64,000 nt of DNA from Actinernus sp. WN-2022 (Eukaryota; Cnidaria; Anthozoa; Actiniaria; Actinernidae): contig JAOWCC010000019.1 of assembly GCA_030867875.1 (NCBI GenBank), positions 31,291,976 through 31,355,975 of the forward strand, given 5' to 3'. The position numbers were made by a program, and so were the translations under genes. Below are positions 55,901-57,926 of the stretch, piece after piece (position 1 is the stretch's first letter; each line of letters opens with the position of its first letter). The notes beneath the pieces were generated by a model. That model saw only the letters and a list, made by a program, of their open reading frames with translations. It searched no databases and was not told the origin of the DNA.

Positions 55901-57926
55901 AGAAATCAAGAACGCCAAGAAAGGGAAACCAAGAATAGCTTTGGATCAACGTAGTTTTGTAAAGGCGTGGGACAGACGGGTGGACGAGGAAGTGTCTCTG
56001 ATGAAGGTAAAATGTGATCAATCGTCGCGCATTCAAGATCTGGTTGCCAAGAACACGTCCTTTATAGGTATGTTGTATTTTAGACTTGCTCCATGTCGAA
56101 ATCGCTGAGTCACTGGGTAAGCGATTACTGGGTCAAAAATCGAGCGCGAGAATCGAAGCGAGAGGCGAGTTCGACTTGTTTCACTTGGAGGAAATTGAAT
56201 TGGGGGTGTATGTATTGGCGCGAAAACACGTTTCAGGGGCGGAGCTTACATTTCGCGCCTTTGACAAACTCTTTCTGAGCACAATGAAATTGTAAATACC
56301 ACATCCACGGTCGACTGACTTGACACGTCAACAACAATGCCTGAAGAATTGACGCTTTGTGATTGGGCAAATCTTAGTACGTCATAAGCCACGCCTCCGG
56401 TTGAAAAATCAACCGGTAAATTTGGCGCGCTGCAAGTGGGAAAAGTCCTTCGTGCGGGGGCTAAGAAGGACTTTGAGAAAGTCTAGTTGTATTTGTACGA
56501 GTCCTTATAGGACTCCCTCCATAACAAATATGAGTTAAAATGTTAGTACTAAATTATCATTGGTGTCTGTAACAGCGTCATTCGCTACACAGACAGTTTG
56601 GCAGGTCTTACTATCACTTTGCGATCTATCGTCTTCGCGCGATGTCTATTTTTCGCCTCTAATCGATTGTCGATCTTTCTAAAAGAGCGCTTTGAAGTTT
56701 ATTTGCCATCCAGTAAAACGTTTCCCATGGGATCACGAGCGCAATTCATTCGTTGTTGTAGTGATATGTCGGCACGTGACTGTTTCCTGAAAAAGGCCTA
56801 TTTTTGCTCTGGTAGACGCGGAGAAATTCCTTGAAATTTAACGAGAGCATTTATTTAGCCTCCTTGAATTTGGATGTTTTGCGTCCATGGGGATGCATGT
56901 CGAAAAGTAAATCGCTTGGTTTTTACCATTTTTATGCGTAAATAATGCAAAACACAGAGGTAACGAAATCACTGCTTCAAAGAAAGTATTAGCGTCGTTG
57001 AATCTTCTGTGTCCGTTTAATTTTTATGATTCACTCAGTTGAACCTCCTGTTTGTTTTCTGCTGACGTTTGTGCTTACGATTGATCGATCATTTTTCAGA
57101 ACTTGACGCTTTGACAACCAGGAAGAGTCCAACTACTGCCGAGCCTATCATTGACAAAGATGCTCCGACACGGTCCGCTATTAGTACTATAACCGCAACA
57201 ACGCAAGCTATCGACAAGAAAACCACATCCCAAAGAACAGGTATAAAGTATTCATAATGCTTCACTTTCAATAAGTAATTCTTTCGTTTTAAGGGACTGA
57301 CAATTTTCAAAATCAGTTGAAAGTTGGGGGTTACATTTTGTGTGATGGTAAAAAATGGGCGGGGTAGAGTTTGTACAGGACATATTCGGGGGGGGGGGGG
57401 GTGTAGAATTTATTTTGGGGTGTAAATAAGCACCAAAAAANNNNNNNNNNNNNNNNNNNNNNNNNNNNNNNNNNNNNNNNNNNNNNNNNNNNNNNNNNNN
57501 NNNNNNNNNNNNNNNNNNNNNNNNNNNNNNNNNNNNNNNNTAGACATTTCGTAAAATTGTTCAGTAAAGAATGTTTCTTTTTTGTTATTAGTTGTCAAAG
57601 TGAAGATCAACAGAAAAGAACACAACGCCACAAGTCTGGACACCAAATATCATACAGTAGTGAAATTCCTCTTCAAGATACGAAAATCAATTGATCTGCG
57701 AGTTCTTATATGGGTATTAAATGACAAATGTAACTGCCCAGAATTGGAAGTTGGCAAGATGTATCTTATAATGGGAAACATGCAAGTTATGGATGGTACA
57801 GACGAAAACACAGATCCTCGTCTTGTGATATCAAGAAGTTCGTTTGTTCGAGAATGGAAGAGAGGGCTTCGTAAGCGGATAGAATCGCTAAGAAATAGCT
57901 GCAGTACTGACCATAGAAAACACTAA
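1633..57926 (+). CDS. giant ADAMTSL5-like secreted protein gene (gene span; exons listed separately)
   Basis: Joining the exons below by GT-AG sites and phase gives one open frame from 8906 to the TAA at 57924-57926, about 15,966 coding bases or 5,321 residues, plus an uncertain first exon. Counted from 8906, the domains are TSP1 (about 20-75), ADAMTS Cys-rich (about 76-190), spacer (190-285), Thr-rich repeats (to 2442), TSP1 x2 (to 2567), Ser/Pro/Gln region (to 4007), then seven NTR modules with Thr/Pro linkers. No HExxH metalloprotease or disintegrin exon is seen. Among known families, TSP1-Cys-rich-spacer-NTR is the ADAMTSL5 arrangement; ADAMTSL5 is an extracellular matrix protein that binds fibrillin and heparin. 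I infer a secreted matrix or mucus protein. The mucin-like exons, extra TSP1 repeats and NTR multiplication are unlike ADAMTSL5. Automatic annotation may have split this into several genes. Confidence 0.8.
1911..5733. other. long first intron, 5' part; no exon recognised
   Basis: No coding segment with domain support was found. A small exon joining candidate exon 1 to exon 2 may be hidden here or further on. A short hairpin (AGGGTCTTTATGAGAGTACCCT, split by its loop) lies at 4325-4350, followed by an ATT microsatellite at 4358-4377. Confidence 0.4.
5734..5949. mobile_element. short MITE with 17-bp imperfect inverted ends
   Basis: The left end AGGGTGCATTCGATTGA matches the complement of the right end (TCAATGGAACGCGCCCT) with four mismatches. 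No coding content. Confidence 0.6.
5950..8149. other. intron sequence; nothing recognised
   Basis: AT-rich, without domain-coding exons or clear repeats apart from short imperfect palindromes (for example near 7910-7950). Confidence 0.4.
8150..8290. repeat. dispersed repeat, copy 1
   Basis: The stretch with GATTCTTTTGCTCTTCTAAT, TTTGGACCATTGCCTTGG and the following bases recurs in diverged form at 21,595-21,700. Its class is unknown. Confidence 0.5.
8344..8835. mobile_element. long foldback (palindromic) element
   Basis: Arms of about 220 bp pair from ACCAATGCAAAGTAATTT (left) to AAAATTACCTTGGATTGGT (right). The centre is around 8570. The right arm ends about 70 bp before the acceptor of exon 2. 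Confidence 0.8.
8906..9045 (+). CDS. exon 2: acidic lead-in and first TSP1 repeat, first half
   Basis: Acceptor at 8904-8905 and donor GTAAAA at 9046. The frame starts in phase 0 because an in-frame TAG overlaps the acceptor. It encodes an acidic segment (DGNEEDFHSDEGGEDF) and then EWSPWSRCSRTCGTG, the start of a TSP1 repeat. Visible are the W-x-x-W C-mannosylation pattern and the C-S-x-T-C-G O-fucosylation pattern. The acidic lead-in is not disintegrin-like, which supports an ADAMTS-like protein rather than an ADAMTS protease. Confidence 0.85.
9136..9570 (+). mobile_element. 3' remnant of a non-LTR retrotransposon (LINE)
   Basis: The open frame at 9136-9330 encodes KKSISYNGAKLWNQLPAELR and RSLVSFKNNI, the typical C-terminal end of a LINE reverse-transcriptase ORF. 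About 240 bp of 3' UTR-like AT-rich sequence follows, ending in AATAAATAAAG at about 9552. The 5' part is missing, so it is a dead truncated insertion within the intron. Confidence 0.75.
9578..11476. mobile_element. 1.9-kb non-autonomous DNA element with TIRs and target-site duplication
   Basis: The left end CAAGAGACCATCACCTAAGA pairs with the right end, and similarity continues for about 55 bp to GATAGTCTGCGCC. The 7-bp direct repeat GAGGAAA flanks it at 9571-9577 and 11477-11483 (8 bp if the boundary shifts by one). No transposase is recognised inside. A large palindrome sits within it. Confidence 0.8.
9946..10730. repeat. 785-bp palindrome nested in the 1.9-kb element
   Basis: Arms of about 265 bp (for example CCTCGAGGTTTTGACGGTTG on the left and its complement near 10,490) surround a loop of about 240 bp. 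Arm identity is high, suggesting a recent foldback insertion or part of the host element. Confidence 0.85.
11484..12319. other. intron sequence; nothing recognised
   Basis: No coding signal with domain support and no clear repeat. Confidence 0.4.
12320..12526. mobile_element. MITE with AAGGTCGGCACACACGAA ends
   Basis: The right end (TTCGTGTGTAGCGACCTT) is the near-complement of the left. The interior is rich in the repeated word GACAAGTCCCC and its complement, so it can fold extensively. Confidence 0.75.
12584..12845. mobile_element. foldback element with about 100-bp arms
   Basis: GGCGCTCTATTTGGGAAACC on the left pairs with the right end. The arms include long purine (GGGGAGGGGAGGAG) and complementary pyrimidine tracts, so a hairpin or triplex structure is possible. 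Confidence 0.8.
13090..13344. mobile_element. inner AGAGCGG-family MITE, copy A
   Basis: A 255-bp element between TA dinucleotides, with ends AGAGCGGATTTCAATTGAGT and ACTGAAAACCGCTCT. It is closely related to the copies at 17742 and 20527, which lie in the opposite orientation. Confidence 0.85.
13420..13556. repeat. minisatellite of about 34 bp
   Basis: Repeats of CTCCTGATTGGCTCATTGTG and TTTTTACTTG, about four copies, inside the outer MITE. Confidence 0.75.
13992..14046 (+). CDS. exon 3: TSP1 repeat continued
   Basis: A 55-bp exon between an AG at 13990-13991 and a GTGAGT donor at 14047. The incoming phase (2) and outgoing phase (0) fit its neighbours. It encodes RDRTACTKYPRQYQACNTE, which completes the C-x(n)-C-x(n)-YQ-x-CN pattern of ADAMTS-type TSP1 repeats. 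It was found by domain continuity because it is too short to stand out as an ORF. Confidence 0.85.
14060..14440. repeat. degenerate tandem repeat (GTAAGGGACC type)
   Basis: Short units such as CCTCTCGTAAGGGACCACC recur. One block of about 95 bp containing ACCAACAGTTTGGTTTGGGA is present twice in tandem (near 14,145 and 14,230). Confidence 0.8.
14596..14962 (+). mobile_element. tRNA-derived SINE
   Basis: An A box (TGGTTAGCTCAGTTGGTAGA) and B box (GGGTTCGAATCCC) of a tRNA-like head are followed by a body of about 290 bp. The ends do not form an acceptor stem, so it is not a working tRNA gene. An inverted copy is at 37576-37926. Confidence 0.85.
15010..15128. repeat. dispersed intronic repeat, 5' portion
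   Basis: This stretch (CTTTTGCAGGATACGATTAC, then GTGGTTGTAC) is shared with the introns at 40,075-40,200 and 51,575-51,720. It leads straight into the minisatellite below. Confidence 0.65.
15129..15675. repeat. seven-copy 77-bp minisatellite
   Basis: The unit runs from TTTCCAGTAAAGCCTTTCCC through GGGATCACGAG to CAGCACGTGACTG. Single copies of the same unit occur at 40,500-40,610, 51,715-51,830 and 56,700-56,810, so this is a local expansion of a dispersed element. Confidence 0.85.
15757..15865 (+). CDS. exon 4: end of TSP1 and start of ADAMTS cysteine-rich module
   Basis: Acceptor CTTCAG before 15757 and donor GTAACA at 15866; enters in phase 0 and leaves in phase 1. It reads VCPLDSTDFRDIQCAAND, the conserved 'CP....DFR..QC...N' junction of ADAMTS and ADAMTSL proteins, then a Lys/Arg-rich stretch with a Trp (KAKWKAL). 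It lies just after a seven-copy minisatellite. Confidence 0.9.
15866..16897. other. intron 4; no further exon recognised
   Basis: It holds a loose series of GGGGAGGGTCAC words at about 16,535-16,800 and a poly-C run near 16,830. Nothing else is identified. Confidence 0.4.
16898..17025 (+). CDS. exon 5: ADAMTS cysteine-rich module
   Basis: Acceptor TCTCAG before 16898 and donor GTGAGT at 17026. It reads CHLHCYPVGQRISYYFGR, then RDGTKCADYPYSVCVHGKCT. This matches the 'C.L.C.P.....YY.....DGT.C......VCV.G.C' signature of the ADAMTS cysteine-rich domain. All expected cysteines are present. Confidence 0.92.
17742..17996. mobile_element. AGAGCGG-family MITE, copy B
   Basis: TA-flanked, 255 bp, in reverse orientation to the copy at 13090. 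Ends are AGAGCGGTTTTCAGTTGAGT and CAATTGAAATCCGCTCT. Confidence 0.85.
18122..18672. mobile_element. pogo/Tigger-type MITE with internal 16-bp tandem repeat
   Basis: TA-flanked ends CAGTGGAACCTC...GAGGTTCCACTG are typical of pogo/Tigger-type Tc1/mariner elements. Inside, the 16-bp unit TATTACGGACCCTCCC is repeated about six times at 18,215-18,305. No transposase. Confidence 0.85.
18795..18930 (+). CDS. exon 6: end of cysteine-rich module (VGCD...CGGDGSSC)
   Basis: Acceptor TTTCAG before 18795, in phase 0; the donor is GTACAA at 18931. It encodes SVGCDRVLGSRLKYDMCRVC followed by GGDGSSC, the most diagnostic motif of the ADAMTS/ADAMTSL/papilin family. A charged tail (VERQPTAEEKKE) leads to the spacer. 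Confidence 0.93.
18931..19519. other. intron 6; nothing recognised
   Basis: No coding or repeat feature is recognised with confidence. Confidence 0.4.
19520..19594 (+). CDS. exon 7: ADAMTS spacer domain, first part
   Basis: Acceptor CTACAG before 19520 and donor GTACGT at 19595. It reads GYAELFTIPKGATTILFSET, the first strands of an ADAMTS spacer (family pattern GY..V..IP.GA..I). Spacer domains in this family bind matrix partners and heparin. Confidence 0.88.
   Translation, partial: ATRSSSPFPKAQRPYYSARRRRVI
19797..19850 (+). repeat. tRNA-like fragment (SINE head)
   Basis: CCGGTTAGCTCAGCGGTTAA resembles a tRNA A box. No B box follows, so it is a truncated remnant. Confidence 0.45.
20197..20393. 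mobile_element. foldback element with about 85-bp arms
   Basis: CCATTTCGCGGTT...GTGGATAAA...GGCGATTTCGGG on the left pairs with the same words inverted on the right. Confidence 0.75.
20511..20947. mobile_element. outer AGAGCGG-family MITE interrupted by a nested copy
   Basis: The right end CGACACTCAATCGAAAACCG matches the outer element at 13,616. The left end is split by the insertion at 20527-20778, which landed inside the terminal repeat. Confidence 0.75.
20527..20778. mobile_element. AGAGCGG-family MITE, copy C (nested)
   Basis: TA-flanked, about 250 bp, in the same orientation as copy B. Confidence 0.85.
21389..21555 (+). CDS. exon 8: ADAMTS spacer domain, middle
   Basis: Acceptor CAACACAG before 21389 and donor GTGAGC at 21556. 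The protein contains GEWVLNGKKVVGKPGVRRV, later IKYSRSPDKKTEAVMILGPT and EEFYVM. These match the spacer landmarks 'G.YVLNG', 'F.Y.R' and 'GPT.E'. It ends in phase 0. Confidence 0.9.
21595..21700. repeat. dispersed repeat, copy 2
   Basis: Diverged match to 8150-8290 (shared GATTCTTTTG, TTTGGACC and TTGTCTTGG-like words). It lies shortly after the donor of exon 8. Confidence 0.5.
21966..22034 (-). repeat. tRNA-like sequence
   Basis: On the minus strand TAGTGTAGTGGTTATGAC (A-box-like) and GAGTTCTAACCCC (B-box-like) lie at tRNA spacing. The stems are poor, so this is a SINE head or tRNA pseudogene. Confidence 0.5.
22267..22480. repeat. dispersed repeat shared with 31,560-31,740
   Basis: The two stretches share GTGGGATGG, AAATGTGCAAAAAT, GGAAAATATTGC and AATTAACAGCCACC in order. 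The class is unknown. Confidence 0.6.
22481..22975. other. end of intron 8; nothing else recognised
   Basis: AT-rich sequence with a short microsatellite (ATT) near 22,600. Confidence 0.4.
22976..29492 (+). CDS. exon 9: end of spacer and giant Thr-rich mucin-like repeat region
   Basis: The 6,517-bp exon follows a TTATCAACAG acceptor. It opens with the last spacer strand (VNSSPEVEYEYWLP) and then turns Thr/Pro/Glu-rich. From about 23,880 to 28,500 it is a tandem array of roughly 57 units of 27 residues (81 bp) with core TTEPINITEKIPTTERV. Nearly every unit holds an N-glycosylation sequon (N-I-T), and many Thr could carry O-glycans. From 28,500 to 29,492 the repeats decay into varied Thr/Gln-rich text. 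The donor is GTAATT at 29493 (phase 1). The frame stays open past it to a stop at 29645, so an intron-retained form would end there. No domain other than the spacer end is recognised. Like other mucin regions it is probably extended, glycosylated and extracellular. Confidence 0.88.
23880..28500 (+). repeat. 81-bp coding minisatellite with higher-order duplications
   Basis: The unit is 81 bp (27 codons); for example the motif GATACC recurs at 25624 and 25705. Units are very similar, with 9-bp additions in some copies. Larger blocks are themselves repeated: a variant unit with an extra Arg-Val recurs at about 25,295, 25,871, 27,176 and 27,752. The spacings are 576 bp and 1,881 bp, showing 7-unit and about 23-unit duplications. 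Array length is likely to vary between individuals and may be collapsed in short-read assemblies. Confidence 0.92.
29493..29647 (+). other. read-through extension of exon 9 with AATAAA
   Basis: The frame of exon 9 continues for 51 codons beyond the donor to a stop at 29645-29647, and AATAAATAAAG lies at 29623-29633. An intron-retained, early-polyadenylated transcript could end here with a hydrophobic/Cys-containing tail. This is only a possibility; it has no domain support. Confidence 0.2.
30071..30215. mobile_element. MITE with ATAGACCAGTT ends
   Basis: ATAGACCAGTTAACGGTTCA on the left pairs with the right end. A partial relative lies at 53,685-53,720. Confidence 0.75.
30393..30767 (+). CDS. 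exon 10: two TSP1 repeats
   Basis: A 375-bp exon in phase 1-1, with a GTCAGT donor at 30768. The first repeat is LEWGPWTTCSASCGGGFKV through FCNGEPC. The second is TWGSWGSWNDCSVTCGAGAR through CNILRC. Both have the W-x-x-W tract, the C-x-x-(S/T)-C-G motif and six cysteines. They sit between the two mucin-like regions and are additional to the single TSP1 of ADAMTSL5. Confidence 0.93.
30768..32533. other. intron 10; holds only repeat remnants
   Basis: It contains the second copy of the dispersed repeat (31,560-31,740), a short GATA microsatellite near 31,865 and a partial MITE end near 31,487. No exon is recognised. Confidence 0.45.
32534..36853 (+). CDS. exon 11: Ser/Thr-rich region followed by Pro-Ser-Gln-x repeats
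   Basis: A 4,320-bp phase 1-1 exon with acceptor TTAAACAG before 32534 and donor GTGAGA at 36854. The first 580 or so residues are Ser/Thr-rich without a clear period, including a Ser/Leu/Pro stretch at about 33,650-33,850. The last 860 or so residues (34,270-36,850) are degenerate tetrapeptides of the type (T/A/K)-P-S-Q, a 12-bp period at DNA level. There are no cysteines in the repeat part. The composition (Pro, Ser, Gln, Thr, Ala, Lys) suggests an extended, O-glycosylated or cross-linkable stalk. No family is recognised. Confidence 0.88.
34270..36850 (+). repeat. 12-bp coding repeat (P-S-Q-x tetrapeptides)
   Basis: About 215 imperfect copies of a 12-bp unit of the type CCATCCCAGACA. Substitutions are mostly at the fourth residue (T, A, K, E, I or V) and in third codon positions, so the protein pattern is better kept than the DNA. 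The repeat leaves two other frames open over long stretches, but these are by-products. Confidence 0.88.
36854..37575. other. intron 11, 5' part; nothing recognised
   Basis: The frame of exon 11 stays open past the donor to a stop at 37,072, but without repeat or domain character. Confidence 0.4.
37576..37926 (-). mobile_element. tRNA-derived SINE, inverted copy
   Basis: The same family as 14596-14962 in the opposite orientation. The tRNA-like head (GGGTTCGAATCC-type B box, then ACCAACTGAGCTAACCAGTG read on +) is at the right end, only about 55 bp before exon 12. Confidence 0.85.
37982..38047 (+). CDS. exon 12: NTR module 1, N-terminal part
   Basis: A 66-bp exon with acceptor CCCAG and donor GTGAGT, phase 1-1. 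It encodes VQCISCKLKPRRLQRAFCKT then DAG. The C-x-x-C...FC.(S/T)D pattern is the start of an NTR (netrin/C345C) domain. It was found by matching the later NTR exons, and its size equals that of exon 15. Confidence 0.85.
38286..38660 (+). CDS. exon 13: NTR module 1, C-terminal part
   Basis: 375 bp, phase 1-1; acceptor TGTATAG before 38286 and strong donor GTAAGT at 38661. Landmarks are TATNRTTYHATILTTYRSTV, DERCPCPRLLVGMEYVLIG, RRSFVERW and a closing Cys in ARRKCQM. This is the second half of an NTR fold with its C-P-C-P core. A short linker follows. Confidence 0.9.
38851..39582. mobile_element. MITE of 732 bp with about 45-bp inverted ends
   Basis: CTGTCCTCTTATAGATGCAC on the left pairs with the right end through GACGTCA. 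A tRNA-like sequence on the minus strand (39214-39281, AGGTTCGAACTCC type B box) lies inside. Confidence 0.8.
39788..39928 (+). CDS. exon 14: Thr/Pro linker between NTR1 and NTR2
   Basis: 141 bp, phase 1-1; acceptor TTTACAG and donor GTAAGT (39929). The text is ETQPTTQPLRLTTSLKRR then a Thr/Ser/Pro stretch. It has no cysteines and resembles the other inter-NTR linkers. Confidence 0.8.
40075..40625. repeat. dispersed intronic repeat, copy before exon 15
   Basis: It matches 15,010-15,675 and 51,575-51,830 in two blocks (CTTTTGCAGGAATGCAATCA region and CCCATGGGAATACGAGCGCA region), separated by about 300 bp of other sequence. It ends about 35 bp before the acceptor of exon 15. Confidence 0.65.
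40658..40723 (+). CDS. exon 15: NTR module 2, N-terminal part
   Basis: 66 bp, acceptor TTTTACAG and donor GTATGT. It encodes ITCPPCRTSRKKTRLYCSSD then YG: the CPxC...CSSDYG signature shared by the NTR 'a' exons. Confidence 0.9.
41161..41535 (+). CDS. exon 16: NTR module 2, C-terminal part
   Basis: 375 bp, the same size as exon 13, phase 1-1; acceptor TTTTTCAG and donor GTAAGG (41536). Landmarks are VIHVEIDKEYLVNNKTMYHG, CPCPKLLVGMDYVLMG, RRSYVQEW and a final Cys (GRCRV). Confidence 0.93.
41704..41936. mobile_element. MITE with AAGCCGATGATAC ends
   Basis: Both ends carry AAGCCGATGATAC and its complement, followed by inverted CAACATTTGTTGCC. The interior repeats CAACATGTTGA words and is almost fully palindromic. 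Confidence 0.8.
42088..42494. mobile_element. MITE with TACCGTAAAGATTCGATTAA ends
   Basis: The ends pair over about 25 bp up to GCGCC. The interior repeats GGGGGCGCTTATT words. It ends about 105 bp before exon 17. Confidence 0.8.
42601..42699 (+). CDS. exon 17: Ser/Thr linker between NTR2 and NTR3
   Basis: 99 bp, phase 1-1; acceptor TTGTTAG and donor GTAAAC. It reads STSSGLSTLRVVNSTTSPST and ends TTPLPG. It has one N-glycosylation sequon (NST) and no cysteine. Confidence 0.8.
42986..43426. mobile_element. MITE/foldback with about 65-bp ends
   Basis: AGTTCGCGGTTTT...GACATTTTG...GAGGTG on the left pairs with the right end (CACCTCATTCAAAATGTCTG and AAACCGCGAACT). It ends about 25 bp before exon 18. 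Confidence 0.7.
43451..43513 (+). CDS. exon 18: NTR module 3, N-terminal part
   Basis: 63 bp, acceptor TTCTAATAG and donor GTAAGT. It encodes VECPDCKTSYDKETLFCSSE then HG: CPxC...CSS(D/E), with Glu-His in place of the usual Asp-Tyr. Confidence 0.87.
43836..44198 (+). CDS. exon 19: NTR module 3, C-terminal part
   Basis: 363 bp, phase 1-1; acceptor TTCACTAG and donor GTACAG (44199). Landmarks are SVNRTVYYATIFKTYKSTV, GDKCPCPKLLVGMDYVLMG, NLVQEWSMSF and a closing DGCGLP. Confidence 0.93.
44474..44668 (+). CDS. exon 20: Thr-rich linker between NTR3 and NTR4
   Basis: 195 bp, phase 1-1; acceptor CATTGTAG and donor GTAAAC (44669). It reads ETQTPSAEHTSTSDVVQST, then a Lys-rich spot (SSKKKK) and more Ser/Thr. 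No cysteine. Confidence 0.85.
44701..45197. mobile_element. probable MITE with imperfect inverted ends
   Basis: GCGTTCTTTTGTGACTATTC on the left is similar to the complement of the right (GAATAGTCCTAATGAAAGAA). The ATTCCG/CGGAAT words inside resemble the elements at 50,440 and 55,205. Confidence 0.5.
45200..45465. repeat. 40-bp minisatellite, about 6.5 copies
   Basis: The unit reads GTCTAAGTGGCCCCATTCTG then TAATGTGATTGGTTCTCGTT. The copies are nearly identical. Confidence 0.9.
45635..45703 (+). CDS. exon 21: NTR module 4, N-terminal part
   Basis: 69 bp, acceptor TTTGCAG and donor GTAAGA. It encodes VRCPSCQIPTSGKIRKLHCS then NDYG, with the same CPxC...CSxDYG signature and one extra codon in the loop. 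Confidence 0.9.
45765..46330. repeat. pyrimidine-rich minisatellite of about 45 bp
   Basis: Roughly 13 copies of TCGTATGTACATTCTCTCAC followed by an AACCCCATCCCCCACCCCCT-type tract, just after the donor of exon 21. Several frames stay open only because of the repeat. Confidence 0.9.
46383..46745 (-). mobile_element. tRNA-derived SINE split by a MITE
   Basis: On the minus strand the head GGCCGAGTGGTTAAAGCG (A box of Ser/Leu-tRNA type) and CAGGTTCGATTCCTG (B box) are separated from the body GGAGAACCCGGAGAAAAATC (read on +). The MITE at 46497-46689 interrupts it. A second copy of the SINE is at 48488-48640. Confidence 0.75.
46497..46689. mobile_element. MITE with CAGTGGCGGATCCAGG ends nested in the SINE
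   Basis: Both ends carry CAGTGGCGGATCCAGG and its complement. The 5-bp direct repeat CCTGG flanks it (46492-46496 and 46690-46694). Removing it restores the SINE. Confidence 0.85.
47296..47652 (+). CDS. exon 22: NTR module 4, C-terminal part
   Basis: 357 bp, phase 1-1; acceptor TTTTCAG and donor GTATGT (47653). Landmarks are PIANHTVYHASLVTAYRGTV, KCPCPELLVGMDYVLIG, RRSSVRLWSVEL and the closing Cys in MKCVTP. Confidence 0.93.
48065..48243. repeat. imperfect inverted repeat
   Basis: TCCCTTCATGTAG with nearby ACATGAATT pairs with CTACATGAAGGGA and AATTCATGT. The middle is a degenerate ACAATACAATAGA repeat. Confidence 0.5.
48488..48640 (-). mobile_element. tRNA-derived SINE, second copy
   Basis: It shares GGAGAACCCGGAGAAAAA and a B-box-like GGGTTTGATTCCCAGCTCGG (minus strand) with the SINE at 46383. 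Confidence 0.7.
49061..49432. mobile_element. MITE with TTAAAGTGCCTATAC ends
   Basis: TTAAAGTGCCTATACGAC...ATTAATAAT on the left pairs with the right end over about 37 bp. It belongs to the same family as the foldback at 53,724. Confidence 0.8.
49644..49823 (+). CDS. exon 23: Thr/Arg-rich linker between NTR4 and NTR5
   Basis: 180 bp, phase 1-1; acceptor GTCGTGCAG and weak donor GTGCGA at 49824, the only donor here that keeps the phase of exon 24. It reads GIPKTLTEKPRVTTIKTRAI, then TEPTTTSTLTEKP and a basic end. A damaged second copy lies at 54423-54591. Confidence 0.8.
50291..50350 (+). CDS. exon 24: NTR module 5, N-terminal part
   Basis: 60 bp, acceptor CCTTCAG and donor GTTAGA. It encodes GQCDQCRTSDKMQDFCSSDY then G. 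The coding sequence is identical to that of exon 28 in the downstream duplicate. Confidence 0.9.
50640..50815. repeat. palindrome within the duplicated intron (copy A)
   Basis: GGTAGGTATGTGCGGCCATA and the following GGTCCAGGACC pair with the inverted copy ending at about 50,780. A poly-C run follows. The equivalent in copy B is at 55,398-55,555. Confidence 0.8.
50976..51320 (+). CDS. exon 25: NTR module 5, C-terminal part
   Basis: 345 bp, phase 1-1; acceptor CACTTAG and donor GTATGT (51321). Landmarks are YRTSANRTVYHAVIVTKYKG, ETCPCPKLVVGVDYVVMG and the closing KVKCDQ. It has an extra cysteine (LDQCSF) where every other module has a different residue. That seventh Cys could be free or form an intermolecular bond. 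Confidence 0.93.
51575..51830. repeat. dispersed intronic repeat, copy before exon 26
   Basis: It matches 15,010-15,675 and 40,075-40,625 (CAGGGGTTGTACTGGATGGC and CCATGGAATCACGAGCGCAA). The 3' block is also in copy B (56,700-56,810). Confidence 0.65.
52132..52314 (+). CDS. exon 26: Thr-rich linker after NTR5
   Basis: 183 bp, phase 1-1; acceptor TTTTCCAG and donor GTATAG (52315). It reads ELDAFTTRKSP-like text: ELDAFTTRKTPITTVGLEHS, then PTAEPIIDKDAPTTS and TTQAIDKKTTSQRT. Its duplicate is exon 30, which is 42 bp shorter. Confidence 0.85.
52756..52816 (-). repeat. tRNA-like remnant
   Basis: On the minus strand ATGGCCGAGTGATCTAATAG resembles the A box of a Ser/Leu tRNA. The B box is degenerate. 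Confidence 0.4.
53443..53568 (+). CDS. exon 27: Thr/Pro linker between NTR5 and NTR6
   Basis: 126 bp, phase 1-1; acceptor CCTCTATAG and donor GTACGC (53569). It reads APVTVNTPSPAIPNTPRLTS and ends SGTPTNRQTHQQT. It lies between the two copies of the segmental duplication and has no duplicate in this window. Confidence 0.75.
53724..54193. mobile_element. foldback element with about 155-bp arms
   Basis: GCGTCTATGAGTTATAGAGG and GCTAATTATGTGACGACATG on the left recur inverted on the right. Single-arm relatives lie at 14,465-14,580 and 49,090-49,180. Confidence 0.85.
54423..54591 (+). pseudogene. dead duplicate of linker exon 23
   Basis: The sequence is nearly identical to exon 23 (about 49652-49823), but homology begins inside the exon. 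The acceptor and first codons of the original are absent, and a 2-bp deletion follows the breakpoint. No upstream AG enters the old frame in the required phase 1: those nearby give phase 0, phase 2 or an immediate stop. Its donor (GTGCGA) survives. I infer that the duplication breakpoint cut through the exon and the copy is skipped. Confidence 0.7.
55058..55117 (+). CDS. exon 28: NTR module 6, N-terminal part
   Basis: 60 bp, acceptor CCTTCAG and donor GTTAGA; coding sequence identical to exon 24. It encodes the QCDQCRT...FCSSDYG half of an NTR domain. Confidence 0.9.
55723..56067 (+). CDS. exon 29: NTR module 6, C-terminal part
   Basis: 345 bp, phase 1-1, the same length as exon 25; acceptor CCCTTAG and donor GTATGT. 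The protein differs from NTR5 at only four positions (VGMDY, LDQRSF, EEVSL, RIQDLV), so the duplication is recent or gene conversion is active. It keeps the normal six cysteines. Confidence 0.93.
56081..56485. mobile_element. 405-bp element inserted only in copy B
   Basis: The ends are TAGACTT and AAGTCTA. The 9-bp direct repeat GTTGTATTT flanks it (56072-56080 and 56486-56494), while copy A has a single GTTGTATTT at the same place. This gives a direct empty-site comparison. It sits a few bases inside the intron after exon 29. Confidence 0.9.
57100..57240 (+). CDS. exon 30: Thr-rich linker between NTR6 and NTR7
   Basis: 141 bp, phase 1-1; acceptor TTTTTCAG and donor GTATAA (57241). It reads ELDALTTRKSPTTAEPIIDK then DAPTRSAISTITATT. 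It is the shortened copy of exon 26. Confidence 0.85.
57441..57540. other. assembly gap of 100 N
   Basis: Exactly 100 N, so the true length is unknown. It follows a G-rich stretch (57340-57420) that matches G-runs after exon 26 in the first duplicate (52420-52540); these probably broke the assembly. The expected N-terminal exon of NTR7 (CPxC...CSSDYG) is not found on either side and probably lies inside. Confidence 0.95.
57592..57926 (+). CDS. exon 31: NTR module 7, C-terminal part, and stop codon
   Basis: Terminal exon with acceptor GTTATTAG before 57592 and TAA at 57924-57926. Landmarks are NATSLDTKYHTVVKFLFKI, DKCNCPELEVGKMYLIMG, SRSSFVREW and the closing RNSCSTD. It is the most divergent module (CNCP instead of CPCP, a longer loop MDGTDENTD). 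It may be nearest to the ancestral C-terminal NTR of ADAMTSL5. No AATAAA is visible in the next 250 bp. Confidence 0.9.
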
